From Elymus sibiricus (taxonomy: Eukaryota; Streptophyta; Magnoliopsida; Poales; Poaceae), in assembly GCA_039707655.1 (NCBI GenBank), contig CM077673.1:266766288-266830287 (forward strand): DNA of 64,000 bases, given 5' to 3'. The notes beneath the pieces are model-generated. The model ran no database searches. It was not told the origin of the DNA and worked only from the letters and a program-made list of their open reading frames with translations. A program made the translations under genes and the position numbers. Shown in pieces: positions 52,709 to 63,412 of this stretch; within the stretch, counting starts at the first letter, position 1, and the number at the start of each line of letters is the position of its first letter.

Positions 52709-54789
52709 TCAAGTATTGTCATCTTTGGTTTTTGTTCCATAGGATGCTCTCATGATTGATTCATATGGTGGCTTAATTCTTGTTCTAGGGAAGTGTTCCA
52801 TACCCTTTCTTAGTGGAAACTGAAACCTAATATTGCCTTCTTTCGTATCAATCACGTCACCTATAGTACATAAGAACGGTCAACCAAGTATAACGGGACA
52901 AGACGGATTGCAATCAATATCAAGAACAATAAAATCTATGGGCACATAAATCCTATTTGCAAGAATAAGAACATCATTAATTCTTCCCAAAGGCTTTTTA
53001 ATAGTAGAATCCGCCATGTGCAAATTAAGAGAACACTCTTCAATATTGGTAAGACCAAGCACATCACATAAAGATTTTGGAATCGTGGAAACACTAGCAC
53101 CCAAATCACATAAAGCAAAGCACTCATAATTTTTAATCTTGACCTTAATAGTAGGTTCCCACTCATCATGTAATTTTCTAGGAATAGAAATTTCCAACTA
53201 CAACTTTTCTTCAAAAGATTTCATCATGGCATCAACGATATGTTTAGTGAAAGCTTTATTTTGTTCATAAGCATGGGGTGAATTTAACATGGATTGCAGC
53301 AAAGAAATACATTCAATCAAAGAGCAACTATCATAATTAATGTCTTTGCAATAAAAAATAGTGGGCACATCAGTAATTAAAGTTTTGACCTCTTCAAACC
53401 CACTTTCATCAAAAATTTCATCAAGATTTTCACCCTCCAAATTATTGGAATGCCTTATAGCTAAAGTTGACTATACTTCAATCCCTTTATCATCAATATT
53501 AATAGTAATAAACAAGGAATCAATAGAAGAAACACCAATCACTTTAAGATCTTCATCATTTTTCTGAAAGCAATCACTAGAAAATGAATTTTCTAAGAAT
53601 TCTCTTCTAGGTCTTAGCATAGCGGTTCTTTTCTTAATTTCATCCATAGAGACATATAAAGCTTTAATTGATTCATAAATCTTAGGCGCAAAAGCTTTCA
53701 ACTTGAGATTTTCTACATCATGAGAAATTCTATCAATGCTTCTAGACATATCATTAATCGTATTCAACTTTTCTTCTATCGTAGTATTGAAAAAAAACTA
53801 CGCATTGCTAAATTCTTTAATATTACTCTCAAGATAAGAGGTGTTCCTATTATTATTGTAAGAAGAATTACCATAGGAATTACCATAGTTGTTAGAGGAA
53901 TTTTCAGGAAAAGGCCTAGGATTAAAATTACCTCTATAAGCATTGTTATTGAAATTGTTTCACGAGACGAAGTTCACATCTACGGAATCACTATTTTGCT
54001 CAATCAAGGTAGACAAAGGCACATCATTAAGATCAATAGGAGCATTTTTACTAGCAACCAACTTCATCAAAGCATCAACCTTATCACTCAAAGTACTAAT
54101 TTCTTCAACCAATTAACCTTTTTACTAGTAGGTGCTCTTTCGGTATGCCATTGTGAATAATTTGCCATGATATTATCTAGAAATTTAGTAGCTTCACCCA
54201 AAGTAATTTCCATGAAAGTACCACCCGCGGTGGAATCTAAAAGATTTCTAGAGACAAAATTCAATCTCGCATAAAAAATTTGAATGATCATCCAAAGATT
54301 TAAACCATGAGTAGGACAATTTCTTAGCATCAATTTCATTCTTTCCCAAGATTGTGAAACATGTTCATGCTCAAGTTGCTTAAAATTCATGATTTGTGTC
54401 CTAAGGGAAATAATTTTCGCAGGCGGAAAATACTTAGTGATAAAAGCATCCTTGCACTTATTACAAGAATCGATACTAATGCGAGGCAAAGAGGAAAACC
54501 AGATTTTTCCATGACCCCGCAAGGAAAAAGGAAATAATTTCAACTTCACTATATCATTGTCCACATCTTTTTTCTTTTGTATATCACACAATTCGACGAA
54601 CGTGTTTAGATGGGACGCGACATCCTCATTAGGAGTACCGGCAAATTGATCTTTCACGACAAGATTCAACAAAGCGACATTGATATCACAAGACTATGCA
54701 CTAGTGGCGGGAGGAGCAATCGGAGTACTAATAATATCATTATTATTAGTATTGGAAAAATCACACAACTTGGTGTTTTCTTGAGTCAT
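52709..54789 (-). pseudogene. Element E gag-protease polyprotein, broken
   Basis: ATG at 54789 (MTQENTKLCDFSNTNN), TAG at 54694-54696 (codon 32), then a long open stretch with the gag capsid core (FPFSLRGHGKIWFSSLP, FPPAKIISLRTQIMNFKQLE, SWERMKLMLRNCPTHGL). The frame changes near 54110; the linker region (NNFNNNAYRGNFNPRPFPEN) and coiled segment (NTINDMSRSIDRISHDVENL) follow with further stops. The protease motif FALCDLGASVSTIPKSL keeps the Asp. The C-terminus carries RIKPPYESIMRA and stops at 52709-52711. Gag forms the particle and the protease matures it. At least four stops or shifts make it inactive. Confidence 0.82.
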
Positions 54790-55016
54790 CGTGACTATGC
54801 AAACAAGATTGCAAGCAAGCAAGAGATCCGGCGAGAAAAAGGCAAACGAAAAAAAGGGCAAATAAAATGGCAAATTGGGTTAAGTGGGGGAGAGGAAAAC
54901 GAGAGGCAAATGGCAAATAATGTAATTGCAAGGAGATGAGATTTGTGATTAGGAACCTTGTAGATGATGATGGTGTCTCCTCGGCGCCAGAGATTGGCAC
55001 GTAGAAGAGACCGCTT
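54790..55016 (-). other. Element E leader
   Basis: Non-coding, about 230 bp between the primer site and gag; similar to the F leader at 60393-60649 (ATTTGCCATTTGCCTCTCGT, GCCTTTTT). Confidence 0.55.
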
Positions 55017-55036
55017 CCTCCCCGGCAACGGCGCCA
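55017..55036 (-). other. Primer binding site of element E
   Basis: Minus strand TGGCGCCGTTGCCGGGGAGG, ten bases after the LTR end. Confidence 0.8.
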
Positions 55037-55046
55037 AAAATTCCTT

Positions 55047-56618
55047 TGACGTGGCTTGAGACTGTGTCAGTATTTACCCAAAGAGGAAGGGATGATGCAG
55101 CACGGCGACGGTAAGTATTTCCCTCAATTATGAAACCAAGGTATCGAACCAGTAGGAGGATCGCCACCACCTAATAAACAGCACCTGCACACAAAGAACA
55201 AATACTTGCAACCCGACGCAAAAGAGAGGTTGTTAATCTCTCTACGGTAAAAAGATAGATTAGGATATGATAGATTGGAGAGATAGATCTCTCAAGAACA
55301 CAAAATAAAAAGAGCAAATAAAAAGTGCAGCAAAGTATTTTTGGGTTTTTGGAATAATAGATCTGAAAACAAAAGCAGCAAAAAGATAGATCAGAAAGCA
55401 ATATGTTGGAAAAGTAGACCCGGGGGTCATAGGTTTCACTAGTGGCTTCTCTCATGAGTATAGCACACGGTGGGTGAACAAATTACTGTTGGGCAATTGA
55501 TAGAAGATCAAATAATCATAATGATATCCAAGGCGATGATCATTATATAGGTATCACGTCCAAGATAAGTAGACCGACTCCTGCCTGCATCTACTACTAT
55601 TACTCCACACATCGACCGCTATCCAGCATGCATCTAGTGTATTAAGTTCATTGGAAAACGGAGTAATGCAATAAGAACGATGACATGATGTAGACAAGAT
55701 CTATTCATGTAGGAATAGACCCCATCTTGTTATCCTTAATAACAATGATACATGTGTGCCTGGCTGCCCCTTCTGTCACTGGGAGAGGACACCGCAAGAT
55801 CGAACCCATCACAAAGCACCTCTTCCCATGGCAAGAAAAATCGATCTAGTTGGCCTAACTAAACCAAAGATTCGAAGAAGAAATACGAGGCTATAAGTAA
55901 TCATGCATATAAGAGATCAAATAAGACTCAAATAATATTCATAGATAGAAACTGATCATGAACTCAAAATTCATCGGATCCCAACAAACACACCGCAAAA
56001 TTTTACATCAAATAGATCTCCGAGAGACCATTGTATTGAGAATCAAAAGAGAGAGAGGAAGCCATCTAGCTACTGCCTACAAACCCGTAGGTCTATGGTG
56101 GACTACTCACGCATCATCGGAGAGGCACCAATGAGGATGATGAACCCCTCCGTGATGGTGTTAGGTTGGATCTCGAGGCTTTGGACCTTGCGGTGGCTGG
56201 ATGTGTTTTTGTCGACTCCTCTAGGGTTTCTGGAATATTTGGGAATTCATAGGCGTCAGAGGCGGTGGAGAGGGGTCCCGAGGAGGGCACAACCCATCAG
56301 GGCGCTCCTGGGGCCTCTGGCGCGCCCTGGTGGGTTGTGGTCTCCATGTCCCACCTCTCTGGCACTTCTTTGGCCCACTGGATGTCTTCTGGTCAAAAAA
56401 AATCTCCAAAAGTTTCGTCGCGATTGGACTCCGTTTGGTACTGATATTCTGGGAAGGAAAAAACAAGCAAAAACAGCAACTAGCACTTTGGCACTATGTC
56501 AATAGGTTAGTCCCAAACAATGATATAAAGTTGCTATAAAATGATTGTAAAACAACCAAGAATGATAATATAATAGTATGGAACAAGCAAAAATTATAGA
56601 TACGTTGGAGGCGTATCA
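55047..56618 (-). repeat. Element E 5' LTR
   Basis: Plus-strand ends TGACGTGGCTTGAGACTG and GGAGGCGTATCA; 1,572 bp. Where the 3' LTR has CCTATAAATTCCC (minus strand), this one reads CCTATGAATTCCC near 56245, so the presumed TATA box of the promoter LTR is mutated. Confidence 0.9.
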
Positions 56619-56623
56619 GAAAC

Positions 56624-57350
56624 CTAGGAGCTGGCTGGCTGGCACACCGAAAACGCACTTCTCCGGGTTGAGCCGGACCTTGTACTCGCGCATGTTGGAG
56701 AAGGTTTCCCGGAGATCGTCGAGGAGGCTGAAATGCTTCTTGGTTTTGACGACGATGTCGTCCACGTAGACATACATGTTCCTGCCGATCTGGGGCAGGA
56801 GGCATTTTTGCATGCAGCGCTGGAAGATGGCTCCAGGATTCTTGAGGCCGAACGACATGGTGATGTAGCAGTAGGCCCCAAAGGGGGTGCTGAATGAGGT
56901 CTTGAGCCGGTCAGTCGGGTCCAGCTTGATTTGGTGGTAGCCGGAGTAGGCGTCCAAGAAGGACAACAAGTCACAGCTGGTGGTGGAGTCGATCACTTGG
57001 TCGATCCGTGGTAGGGCGAAAGGGTCCTTGGGGCATGCCTTGTTCAGGCTGGTGTAGTCGATACACATGCGCCAAGTCTTGTTCTTCTTCCGCACCAGGA
57101 CCGGGTTTGCCAACCAGTCCGGGTGGAAAACTTCCTATATGTAGCCGGCTGCGAGCAGCCGGGCTATCTCTTCACCTATGGTACGCTGCTTCTCCTCGGA
57201 GAAATGGCATAGTGGTTGCTAGACCGGTTTCGCATCCGGCCGCACATGGAGTTTGTGCTCGACGTACTTCCCCTTTATACCCGGCATGTCTTTGGGAGAC
57301 CATGCAAAGATGTCCCAATTCTCACGGAGGAAGTCGACAAGCTCGCCTTC
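56624..57350 (-). pseudogene. Element D reverse transcriptase fragment
   Basis: Minus strand. The clean part (57113-56624) has MANPVLVRKKNKTWRMCIDY, LNKACPKDPFALPRID, DLLSFLDAYSGYHQI, FGLKNPGAIFQRCM, the catalytic YVYVDDIVVKT and LNPEKCVFGVPASQLLGF. Upstream (57114-57350) the frame has stops. It differs from the B copy in many residues, so D is another Tat-type family. The fragment continues after E at 48633. Confidence 0.87.
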
Positions 57351-58781
57351 CTATTTGCTGCTGAGGTTGGCGTCGATGGTGACGCACTGCTTGGGGTTGG
57401 CCGGGTCCAGCGGAACTTGCTTGGTGTCATTGGACGGCTGGAACGCCACCTCGTTAGCCGACTGGGAGGGGGGAGCTGGCACGGACGACTGCTCTGCAGC
57501 ATGAGCCACGAGCCAGTCGAGCTTGTGCCTTTCCTCCGCAATGACTAGGGACTTGGCCAGCCGGCTGCTGTCACGCGCGCACTCGATGGACATCTTGTAG
57601 TCGTCGTTGATGGTGATGATGCCCTTAGGGCCCGGCATCTTCAACTTGAGGTAGGCATAGTGGGGGATCGCCATGAACTTTGCGAGCGCAGGCCTGCCCA
57701 GCAGCGCGTGGTAGGGACTGTTGAGGTCCACCACCTCGAACCACACCGGCTCGCGGTAGAAATGCCTCTTGTTGCCGAAGAGGACATCGAGTCGGATCTT
57801 GCCGATGGGGGAGCAAGATTGCCCCGACACGATGTCATGGAAAACCGTCCGGGTTGACTGTAGGTCTTTCTCCTTGAGGCCCAACTTGAACAGGGTGTCG
57901 CGGTAGAGAATGTTGATGCTGCTATCGCCGTCGATCAGCACCCGCAAGAACCGGCAGGTGAGCCTTTCGGAGACGATGGTGGGATCAAGGACAAGGGCGT
58001 AGCTGCCCGGGTTCGGTATCACGGCCGGGTGATCCGCCCAGCTCCAAGTGACCGACTTCTCGGACCAGTGCATGTACTGGGGAACCAAGGGAACCGTGGC
58101 GTTCACCTCGTGCCGGCGCCGATGCTGGCTATGCTTGTCGTCGCCCTCGCTGGTGAAGACGACGTATGCCCCGTCCTGGTCGGGGAATTGGTCGTGGAGG
58201 CGACTGTTGTTTGGAGTCGGCGCCGGTGGCGGAGCCGGAGCTGGCGCTGGGGCCGGAGCGCGGGGAGACGGAGGCGGAGGAGCCGGGAGGCACTCGCCCC
58301 AGGCCAGCCGCTGGGAGAAACTGCACTGTCGGAGCATGTGAGTCACCGGCTTCGCTCTGGTGTGCATCTTGCAGGGGGCATCAAGCATCTGCTCGAAGGT
58401 GAGCTTGGGATGTCAAGTGGCCTTGCCGGTCCACTCCCGCTGGCTGCCGGTCAGGGCAGCTGGCTGCTCTTCCTCGATGGTGGCGACCTGCTTGCTCCCG
58501 TAGCGGGGATCCAGCTGGTCGGCCTTCCGCTTGTTGTTCTGCTATTCTTGATTGTTGCCAGTCGGCCGCGAGGTGGCGGGCGGAGGTGGAATGGCTTTGC
58601 CGGTGGCGTTGACCATGATCTGCATCGCAAAGTCGGCCATGGCATACTTGTCCGCCTTGGCCATGAGCTCCACCGGGGTGGCCGGCTCGAAACACATAAG
58701 CTTGTGCTTGAGCAGGGTGCTGTCTCGGCAGCCCTCGGAGAAGTACTGGATTGCCTGCACCTTGATACGTCTCCAACGCAT
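57351..58781 (-). pseudogene. Element D gag C-terminus and protease
   Basis: From the F junction leftward: gag end (KVQAIQYFSEGCRDSTLLKH, MAKADKYAMADFAMQIMV), stops near 58543 and 58413, then a 345-codon open frame (58388-57351). That frame has a Cys/His motif (CKMHTRAKPVTHMLRQC), a PAPAPAPAPPPAP linker and the protease with FLRVLIDGDSSINILYRDTL (catalytic Asp kept) and SPYHALLGRPALAKFMAIPH. It ends in a stop before the RT. Bases 58763-58781 belong to the LTR of F, which interrupts the gag. The D 5' LTR and gag N-terminus are not in the window. Confidence 0.82.
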
Positions 58782-59131
58782 CTATAATTTTTGCTTGTTC
58801 CATGTTGTTATATTATCATTCTTGGATGTTTTACAATCACTTTATAGCAATTTTATATCATTTTTTGGGACTAGCCTATTGACATAGTGCCAAAGTGCCA
58901 GTTGTTGTTTTTGCTTGTTTTTTACTTCACAGAATATCAGTACCAAACAGAGTCCAATCGCGATGAAACTTTTTGGAGATTTTTTTGGGATAGAAGACAC
59001 CTAGTGGGCCAAAGAAGTGCCGGAGAAGAAGGCCGAGGAGGGCACAAGACACCAGGGCGTGCCCCAGGCCCCCTGCCACGCCCTGGTGGGTTGTGCCCAC
59101 CTTGGGACGCCTCTCCACCGCCTCTGATACC

Positions 59132-59139
59132 TATAAATA
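59132..59139 (+). promoter_or_regulatory. TATA box in F 5' LTR
   Basis: TATAAATA in GATACCTATAAATAACC; intact, unlike the E 5' LTR. Confidence 0.55.
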
Positions 59140-59321
59140 ACCAAATATTCAGAAAAAACCCTAGGGGAGTCGACAAAAAACACATCCAGTCGACGCAAGT
59201 TCCAGAGCCTCAAGATCCAATCTAACACCATCACGGAGGGGTTCATCTTCTTCATAGGTGCCTCTCCGATGATGCGTGGGTAGCCAACATAGACCTATGG
59301 GTCCGTAGGCAGTAGCTAGAT

Positions 59322-59323
<2 letters not shown>

Positions 59324-59364
<41 letters not shown>
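59324..59364 (+). repeat. (CT)20 microsatellite
   Basis: Uninterrupted CT dinucleotides inside the F LTR; the equivalent place in the E LTRs has only a short GAGAGAG run (49645, 56050). Confidence 0.9.
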
Positions 59365-59366
<2 letters not shown>

Positions 59367-60372
59367 GATTCTCAATACAATGGTCTCTTGGAGATCTAGT
59401 TGATGTAAACTTTTGCGGTGTGTTTGTTGGGATCCGATGAATTTTGAGTTCATGATCATTTTCTATCCATGAATATTATTTGAGTCTTCTTTGATATCTT
59501 ATATGCATGATTACTTATAGCCTCGTATTTCTTCTTCAAATCTTTGGTTTAGTTAGGCCGACTAGATCGATTTTAATTGGCATGGGAAGAGGTGCTTTGT
59601 GATGGGTTTGATCTTGCGGTGTCCTTTCCCAGTGACAGAAGGGGCAGCAAGACACGCATGTATTGTTGCCATTAAGGATAACAAGATGGGGTCTATTCCT
59701 ACATGAATAGATCTTGTCTACATCATGTCATCGTTCTTATTGCATTACTCCATTTTCCATGAACTTAATACACTAGATGCATGCTGGATAGCGGTCAATG
59801 TGTGGAGTAATAGTGATAGATGCAGGCAGGAGTCGGTCTACTTATCTTGGATGTGATGCCTATATAATGATCATCGCCTTGCATATCGTCATGATTATTT
59901 GATCTTCTATCAATTTCCCAACAGTAATTTGTTCACCCACCGTGTGCTATACTCATGAGAGAAGCCACTAGTGAAACCTACGGCCCCCGGGTCTACTTTT
60001 CCAACATATTGCTTTCCGATCTATCTTTTTGCCTCTTTGTTTTCAGATCTACTAAACCAAAATCCCAAAAATATATGCTGCACTTTTTATTCGCCCTTTC
60101 TATTTTGTGTTCTTGAGAGATCTATCTCTCCTATCTATCATATTGTAATCAATATTTGTACTGTAGAGAGATTGACAACCTCTCTTTCGCGTCGGGTTGC
60201 AAGTATTTGTTATTTGTGTGCAGGTGCTGCTTATTGGGTGGTGGTGATCCTCCTACTGGTTCGATTACCTTGGTTTCATAACTGAGGGAAATACTTACCG
60301 TAGCTATGCTGCGTCATCCCTTCCTCTTTGGGGAAATACCGACGCAGTCTCAAGCCACGTCAAAGGAATTTC

Positions 60373-60392
60373 TGGCGCCGTTGCCGGGGAGG
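60373..60392 (+). other. Primer binding site of element F
   Basis: TGGCGCCGTTGCCGGGGAGG, ten bases after the LTR. Confidence 0.8.
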
Positions 60393-60649
60393 AAGCGTCT
60401 CTTCTACGTGCCAATATTTGGCACCGAGGAGACACCATCATCATCTACCAGGTACCTAATCAGAAATCTCATCTCCTTGCAATTAAATTATTTGCCATTT
60501 GCCTCTCGTTTTCCTCTCCCCCACTTCACAAAATTTGCCGTTTTATTCGCCCTCTTTTTTGTTTGCCTTTTTGCTTGTTTGCTATCTTTGCTTGTGTTGC
60601 CATGTGCCTTCTATTTGCTTGCATCTTTGCTTGCTAAAAATATATTGAT
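60393..60649 (+). other. Element F leader
   Basis: T-rich non-coding leader similar to that of E. Confidence 0.5.
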
Positions 60650-61515
60650 ATGGATCCTCATCCACTTGCGAATCTTTTCAAAAGGCCAAATTATGATGAA
60701 CCAATTGCTAGTGAGTTGAGTGCACTTTATTATCTCTATGAAGTTTTGTTTGAAAATCATGAATCTGGAAATTTTAATGAAGTGTTGAAAGAAGAAAATT
60801 ATAAGGTGATTCATGATAGTTCTTTGAATGATGAGCATGATTGCAATGTTACTAGTATGAATTCTCTAAATATCCATGATGCTAATCATATGCAAAGTCA
60901 CAAGCTTGGGGATGCTATATTTGATGAAGATGATATTTCTAGTCCCCCAAGTTTTGATGAGCAAATTTATTATGATGATTGCATGCCTCCTATTTATGAT
61001 GATGGTGATGCCACGTATGCTATAATGAGTAATGATAACCATGAAACTTATCATCATGGTTTTAATTTGCAATGTGGTTATGTCAATCAAGTGTCTCATG
61101 ATAGTTATTTTGTTGAGTTTGCTCCCACTACCATGGATGATAAGGAATTTGCTTATGTGGAGAGTAATGAAAATTCAATGCTTGAACATCATGAAAAGAA
61201 TGATTTATGTGATAGTTATATTGTTTAATTCCTTCATGATGTTACTGAAATTTGTTATGGGGAGGAACATATGCATGTAGGAATTGCAATAATATCAAGT
61301 TTCCTCTCTATGTGTTCAAAGTTTTGAAGTTATGCTTGTTTCGCCTTCCTATGCTAGTTGATTCTTGTTCCCATAAATTGTTTGCTCACAAAATCCCTAT
61401 GCGTTGGAAGTGGGTTAGACTTAAATGTGTTTTTCATGCTATTCATGAAGCTCTTTTGAATATTTCAATTACTACTTTTTATGTGAGCATCATTGAAATC
61501 ATTATGCCTAGCTAG
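60650..61515 (+). pseudogene. Conserved ORF of unknown function in element F, broken
   Basis: ATG at 60650 (MDPHPLANLFKRPNYDEP) opens 192 codons to a TAA at 61226-61228. The middle matches the C ORF block by block (DEHDCNVTSMNSLNIHDANH; KLGDAIFDEDDISSPPSFDE; FVEFAPTTMDDKEFAYVE). After the stop the homology goes on in another frame (GGTYACRNCNNIKFPLYVFK; PMLVDSCSHKLFAHKIPM) to about 61515. So F has one stop and one frameshift relative to C. The conservation of both halves shows that the full-length family protein was about 290-300 residues. No known domain; the CxxC and basic C-terminus might bind nucleic acid, which is only a guess. Confidence 0.68.
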
Positions 61516-62167
61516 GGGCGTAAAACGATAGCGCTTGTTGGGAGGCAACCCAATGAATAAACTTATTTTTGCTTTTTCCTTTCATTATTTGAGTGTTGAC
61601 ACAATTATACCAATGTTATGATTGTGTTTTTATGGTTTATTTAGTGTTTGTGCCAAGTAGAGCCTTTAGGATGATTCATAAGATGAGTAGAAGCGATGCT
61701 GAATCTGAAACAGAAACTTTGCGTCCAGTATTTGAATTTTCACTTTTTACTGGAACATGATCTTGAGCTGAAATTTTAACACGGTGTTTATATACAAATT
61801 ATTTACGTTTTCCTAATTTTTCAGAATTTTTAGAGTTACAGAGGTATGGTTATAGTACAGATTACTACAGACTGTTCTGTTTAAGACAGATTCTGTTTTC
61901 GTTGCATTGTGTGCTTGTTTTGATGAATCTATGGGTTATATTGAAGGGTATGAGCCATGGTAAAGTTAAAATACAGTATTTATAATGCAATAACAAAATA
62001 TGAATGGGTTTGCAACAGCACCTAAAGTAGTGATTTGCTTTATTATACTAACGGATCTCACGAAGATTTTGTTGAGTTTTGTGTGATTGAAGTTTTCAAG
62101 TTTTGGGTGAGATCACGATGGATGATGGAATAAGGAGTGAAAAGACCCTAAGCTTGGGGATGCTACA
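61516..62167 (+). other. Element F start of 3' non-coding region
   Basis: Has the GCGCTTGTTGGGAGGCAACC block at 61531-61551, GACTGTTCTGT near 61869, and AAGCTTGGGGATGC at 62150-62163; collinear in reverse with 52037-52700 of E. Confidence 0.6.
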
Positions 62168-62712
62168 TGTCGTGGTTTTATCACGGCAGATGTCCTAGTG
62201 CAAGGACTTAGGGGTGAAGCCATCGCTACGGCGGTTAGCTCGAAGGGGTTGGTTGGGACGAAAGACACAGGTTTACCCAGGTTCGGCCCCTCTCGAAGGA
62301 GGTAATAGCCTACGTATTGCTTTGAGTTGTATTGATTGGGTATTGATTACAAGGGAGCGGCTTCGCTTAACCTAGCTCTCGATCAAAGGTTTCGTACCTT
62401 AAGCCACCCAGGGAACTCGCCTTTATATACACAGGTCGAGGCCCTAGGCTTAGAAGAGTCCGGGCCGGGTTACACCTAGTAACCGACCTTATCTCTAAAT
62501 CGCCTTGCCTTCTCTGCAAGCCATCTACGGGTAGCTTATGCCTCCGGGTCGTACACTGTCTTCCGGCTCTGGGCCTCCGTCCGGCCCGTCTGGTAAATTA
62601 CCTCCAGGCTTGTCTTGGTCTTCAGACCTGTCTAAGGCCTGGTTGCTAAGTCGCCAACTTCTTAACCCGGCCCCTCCTGGGCGGGTCATACCATGGGGTT
62701 ATATCCCCAACA
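62168..62712 (-). repeat. Element G LTR (3' LTR by orientation)
   Basis: TGTCGTGGTTTTATCACGGC to GTTATATCCCCAACA, 545 bp with TG...CA ends. The next bases read CAATCTGGGGCCTAA on the minus strand just before the LTR start TGTTGGGGATA, a likely polypurine tract, so G runs on the minus strand and its body lies to the right. Confidence 0.62.
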
Positions 62713-62727
62713 TTAGGCCCCAGATTG
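62713..62727 (-). other. Probable polypurine tract of element G
   Basis: Minus strand CAATCTGGGGCCTAA. Less purine-pure than those of A, C and E, but similar in form to the GGGGGCT tracts of B and N. Confidence 0.45.
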
Positions 62728-62982
62728 ATTTGAACTTGTTCATGTCAATCTTCAAGTCTTCTGGTTGGCGAGTCTCATGTCTCCCTTAACCTAAAATAAA
62801 TCTTCATGACCCGCCATATAAAATGGGTGACATCATCTCTGGTAAATCCAAACAAATCTTCATGACATCACAACGGATCTTTGCATTAACCGGTCAATCC
62901 GAAAATCGAGGCGTTTTCTTGGTCAATCATTAGCATGCCTCCTCGATTCCCGCATTGGACTGTTGCTGTTCCTCCTCTCCAT

Positions 62983-62990
62983 TATAAATA
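62983..62990 (+). promoter_or_regulatory. Antisense TATA box in element G
   Basis: TATAAATA in CCATTATAAATAGGCACGG, about 144 bp before the ATG at 63134. Confidence 0.5.
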
Positions 62991-63133
62991 GGCACGGGGG
63001 GCCCATCTGTTTCACTTTCCCCCGCTACCGCTCTCTCTTCTTCTTCCTCCAAACGCCCCGTGCGACCGGAGCTCCGCCGCACCTGCCGGACCACACCATC
63101 ATCCTCAACATAGGCCGCTGCATCAACCTGACT

Positions 63134-63412
63134 ATGACCAGAACTCGTCGGCGCACGCCCGCATTCTCTGCATCTTCCAGGTTCCGCTCGTCCTCTCTTC
63201 TCAGATTTACACTAGTTCATCGGAGTTCTTCGGAGTCCGCCGCCATTCGTCGGAGTTCATACCACTCCCTAAGGAAAGAATCATCGTTTATCTTGGGAAC
63301 ACTAGTAAAATCGCGCGGTGCCTTGTTTAGCATCCATTCTGCATCTAGAGTAGATTGTTTTCTTCGCCAGAATCCGCGCATTGACTGCCCGTTCTTCTAC
63401 CACTGTTTTTAG
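63134..63412 (+). CDS. Putative antisense ORF of element G, first exon
   Basis: ATG at 63134 gives a basic, serine-rich peptide (MTRTRRRTPAFSASSRFRSS) open to a stop at 63410-63412. It lies antisense near the 3' LTR with its own TATA box, as in N and B. A real gene may splice out before the stop; a CAG/GT junction at 63179-63182 is one possible donor. Any downstream exons would lie beyond the CACTA insertion. No domain recognised. Confidence 0.33.
   Translation: MTRTRRRTPAFSASSRFRSSSLLRFTLVHRSSSESAAIRRSSYHSLRKESSFILGTLVKSRGALFSIHSASRVDCFLRQNPRIDCPFFYHCF

Larger units (their letters stand above)
48639..56618 (-). mobile_element. Element E: complete Athila-type retrotransposon, gag-protease only
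   Basis: 7,980 bp with TSD GAAAC. Minus-strand order: 5' LTR (56618-55047), primer site (55036-55017), gag-protease (54789-52709, broken), non-coding 3' region, polypurine tract (50233-50217), 3' LTR (50216-48639). There is no RT, RNase H or integrase and no room for one among the coding blocks, so it is structurally non-autonomous. The first 200 bp of the LTRs differ by roughly 8 percent by eye, so it is older than N. The 5' LTR TATA box is altered (see LTR entry). Confidence 0.88.
58763..60362 (+). repeat. Element F 5' LTR
   Basis: TGATACGTCTCCAACGCATC to GTCTCAAGCCACGTCA, 1,600 bp; inverted relative to the E LTRs. TATA box TATAAATA at 59132-59139. A (CT)n tract of about 41 bp is at 59324-59364. 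Confidence 0.9.
58763..62167 (+). mobile_element. Element F: Athila-type element with unknown ORF, 3' end cut by G
   Basis: 5' LTR 58763-60362, primer site 60373-60392, leader, broken ORF 60650-61515, start of the 3' region to 62167. The LTR is of the E/A type, but the coding part is that of C, so the same LTR family carries either gag-protease or the unknown ORF. G is inserted just after AAGCTTGGGGATGCTACA (62150-62167). The polypurine tract and 3' LTR are not seen. Confidence 0.83.
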
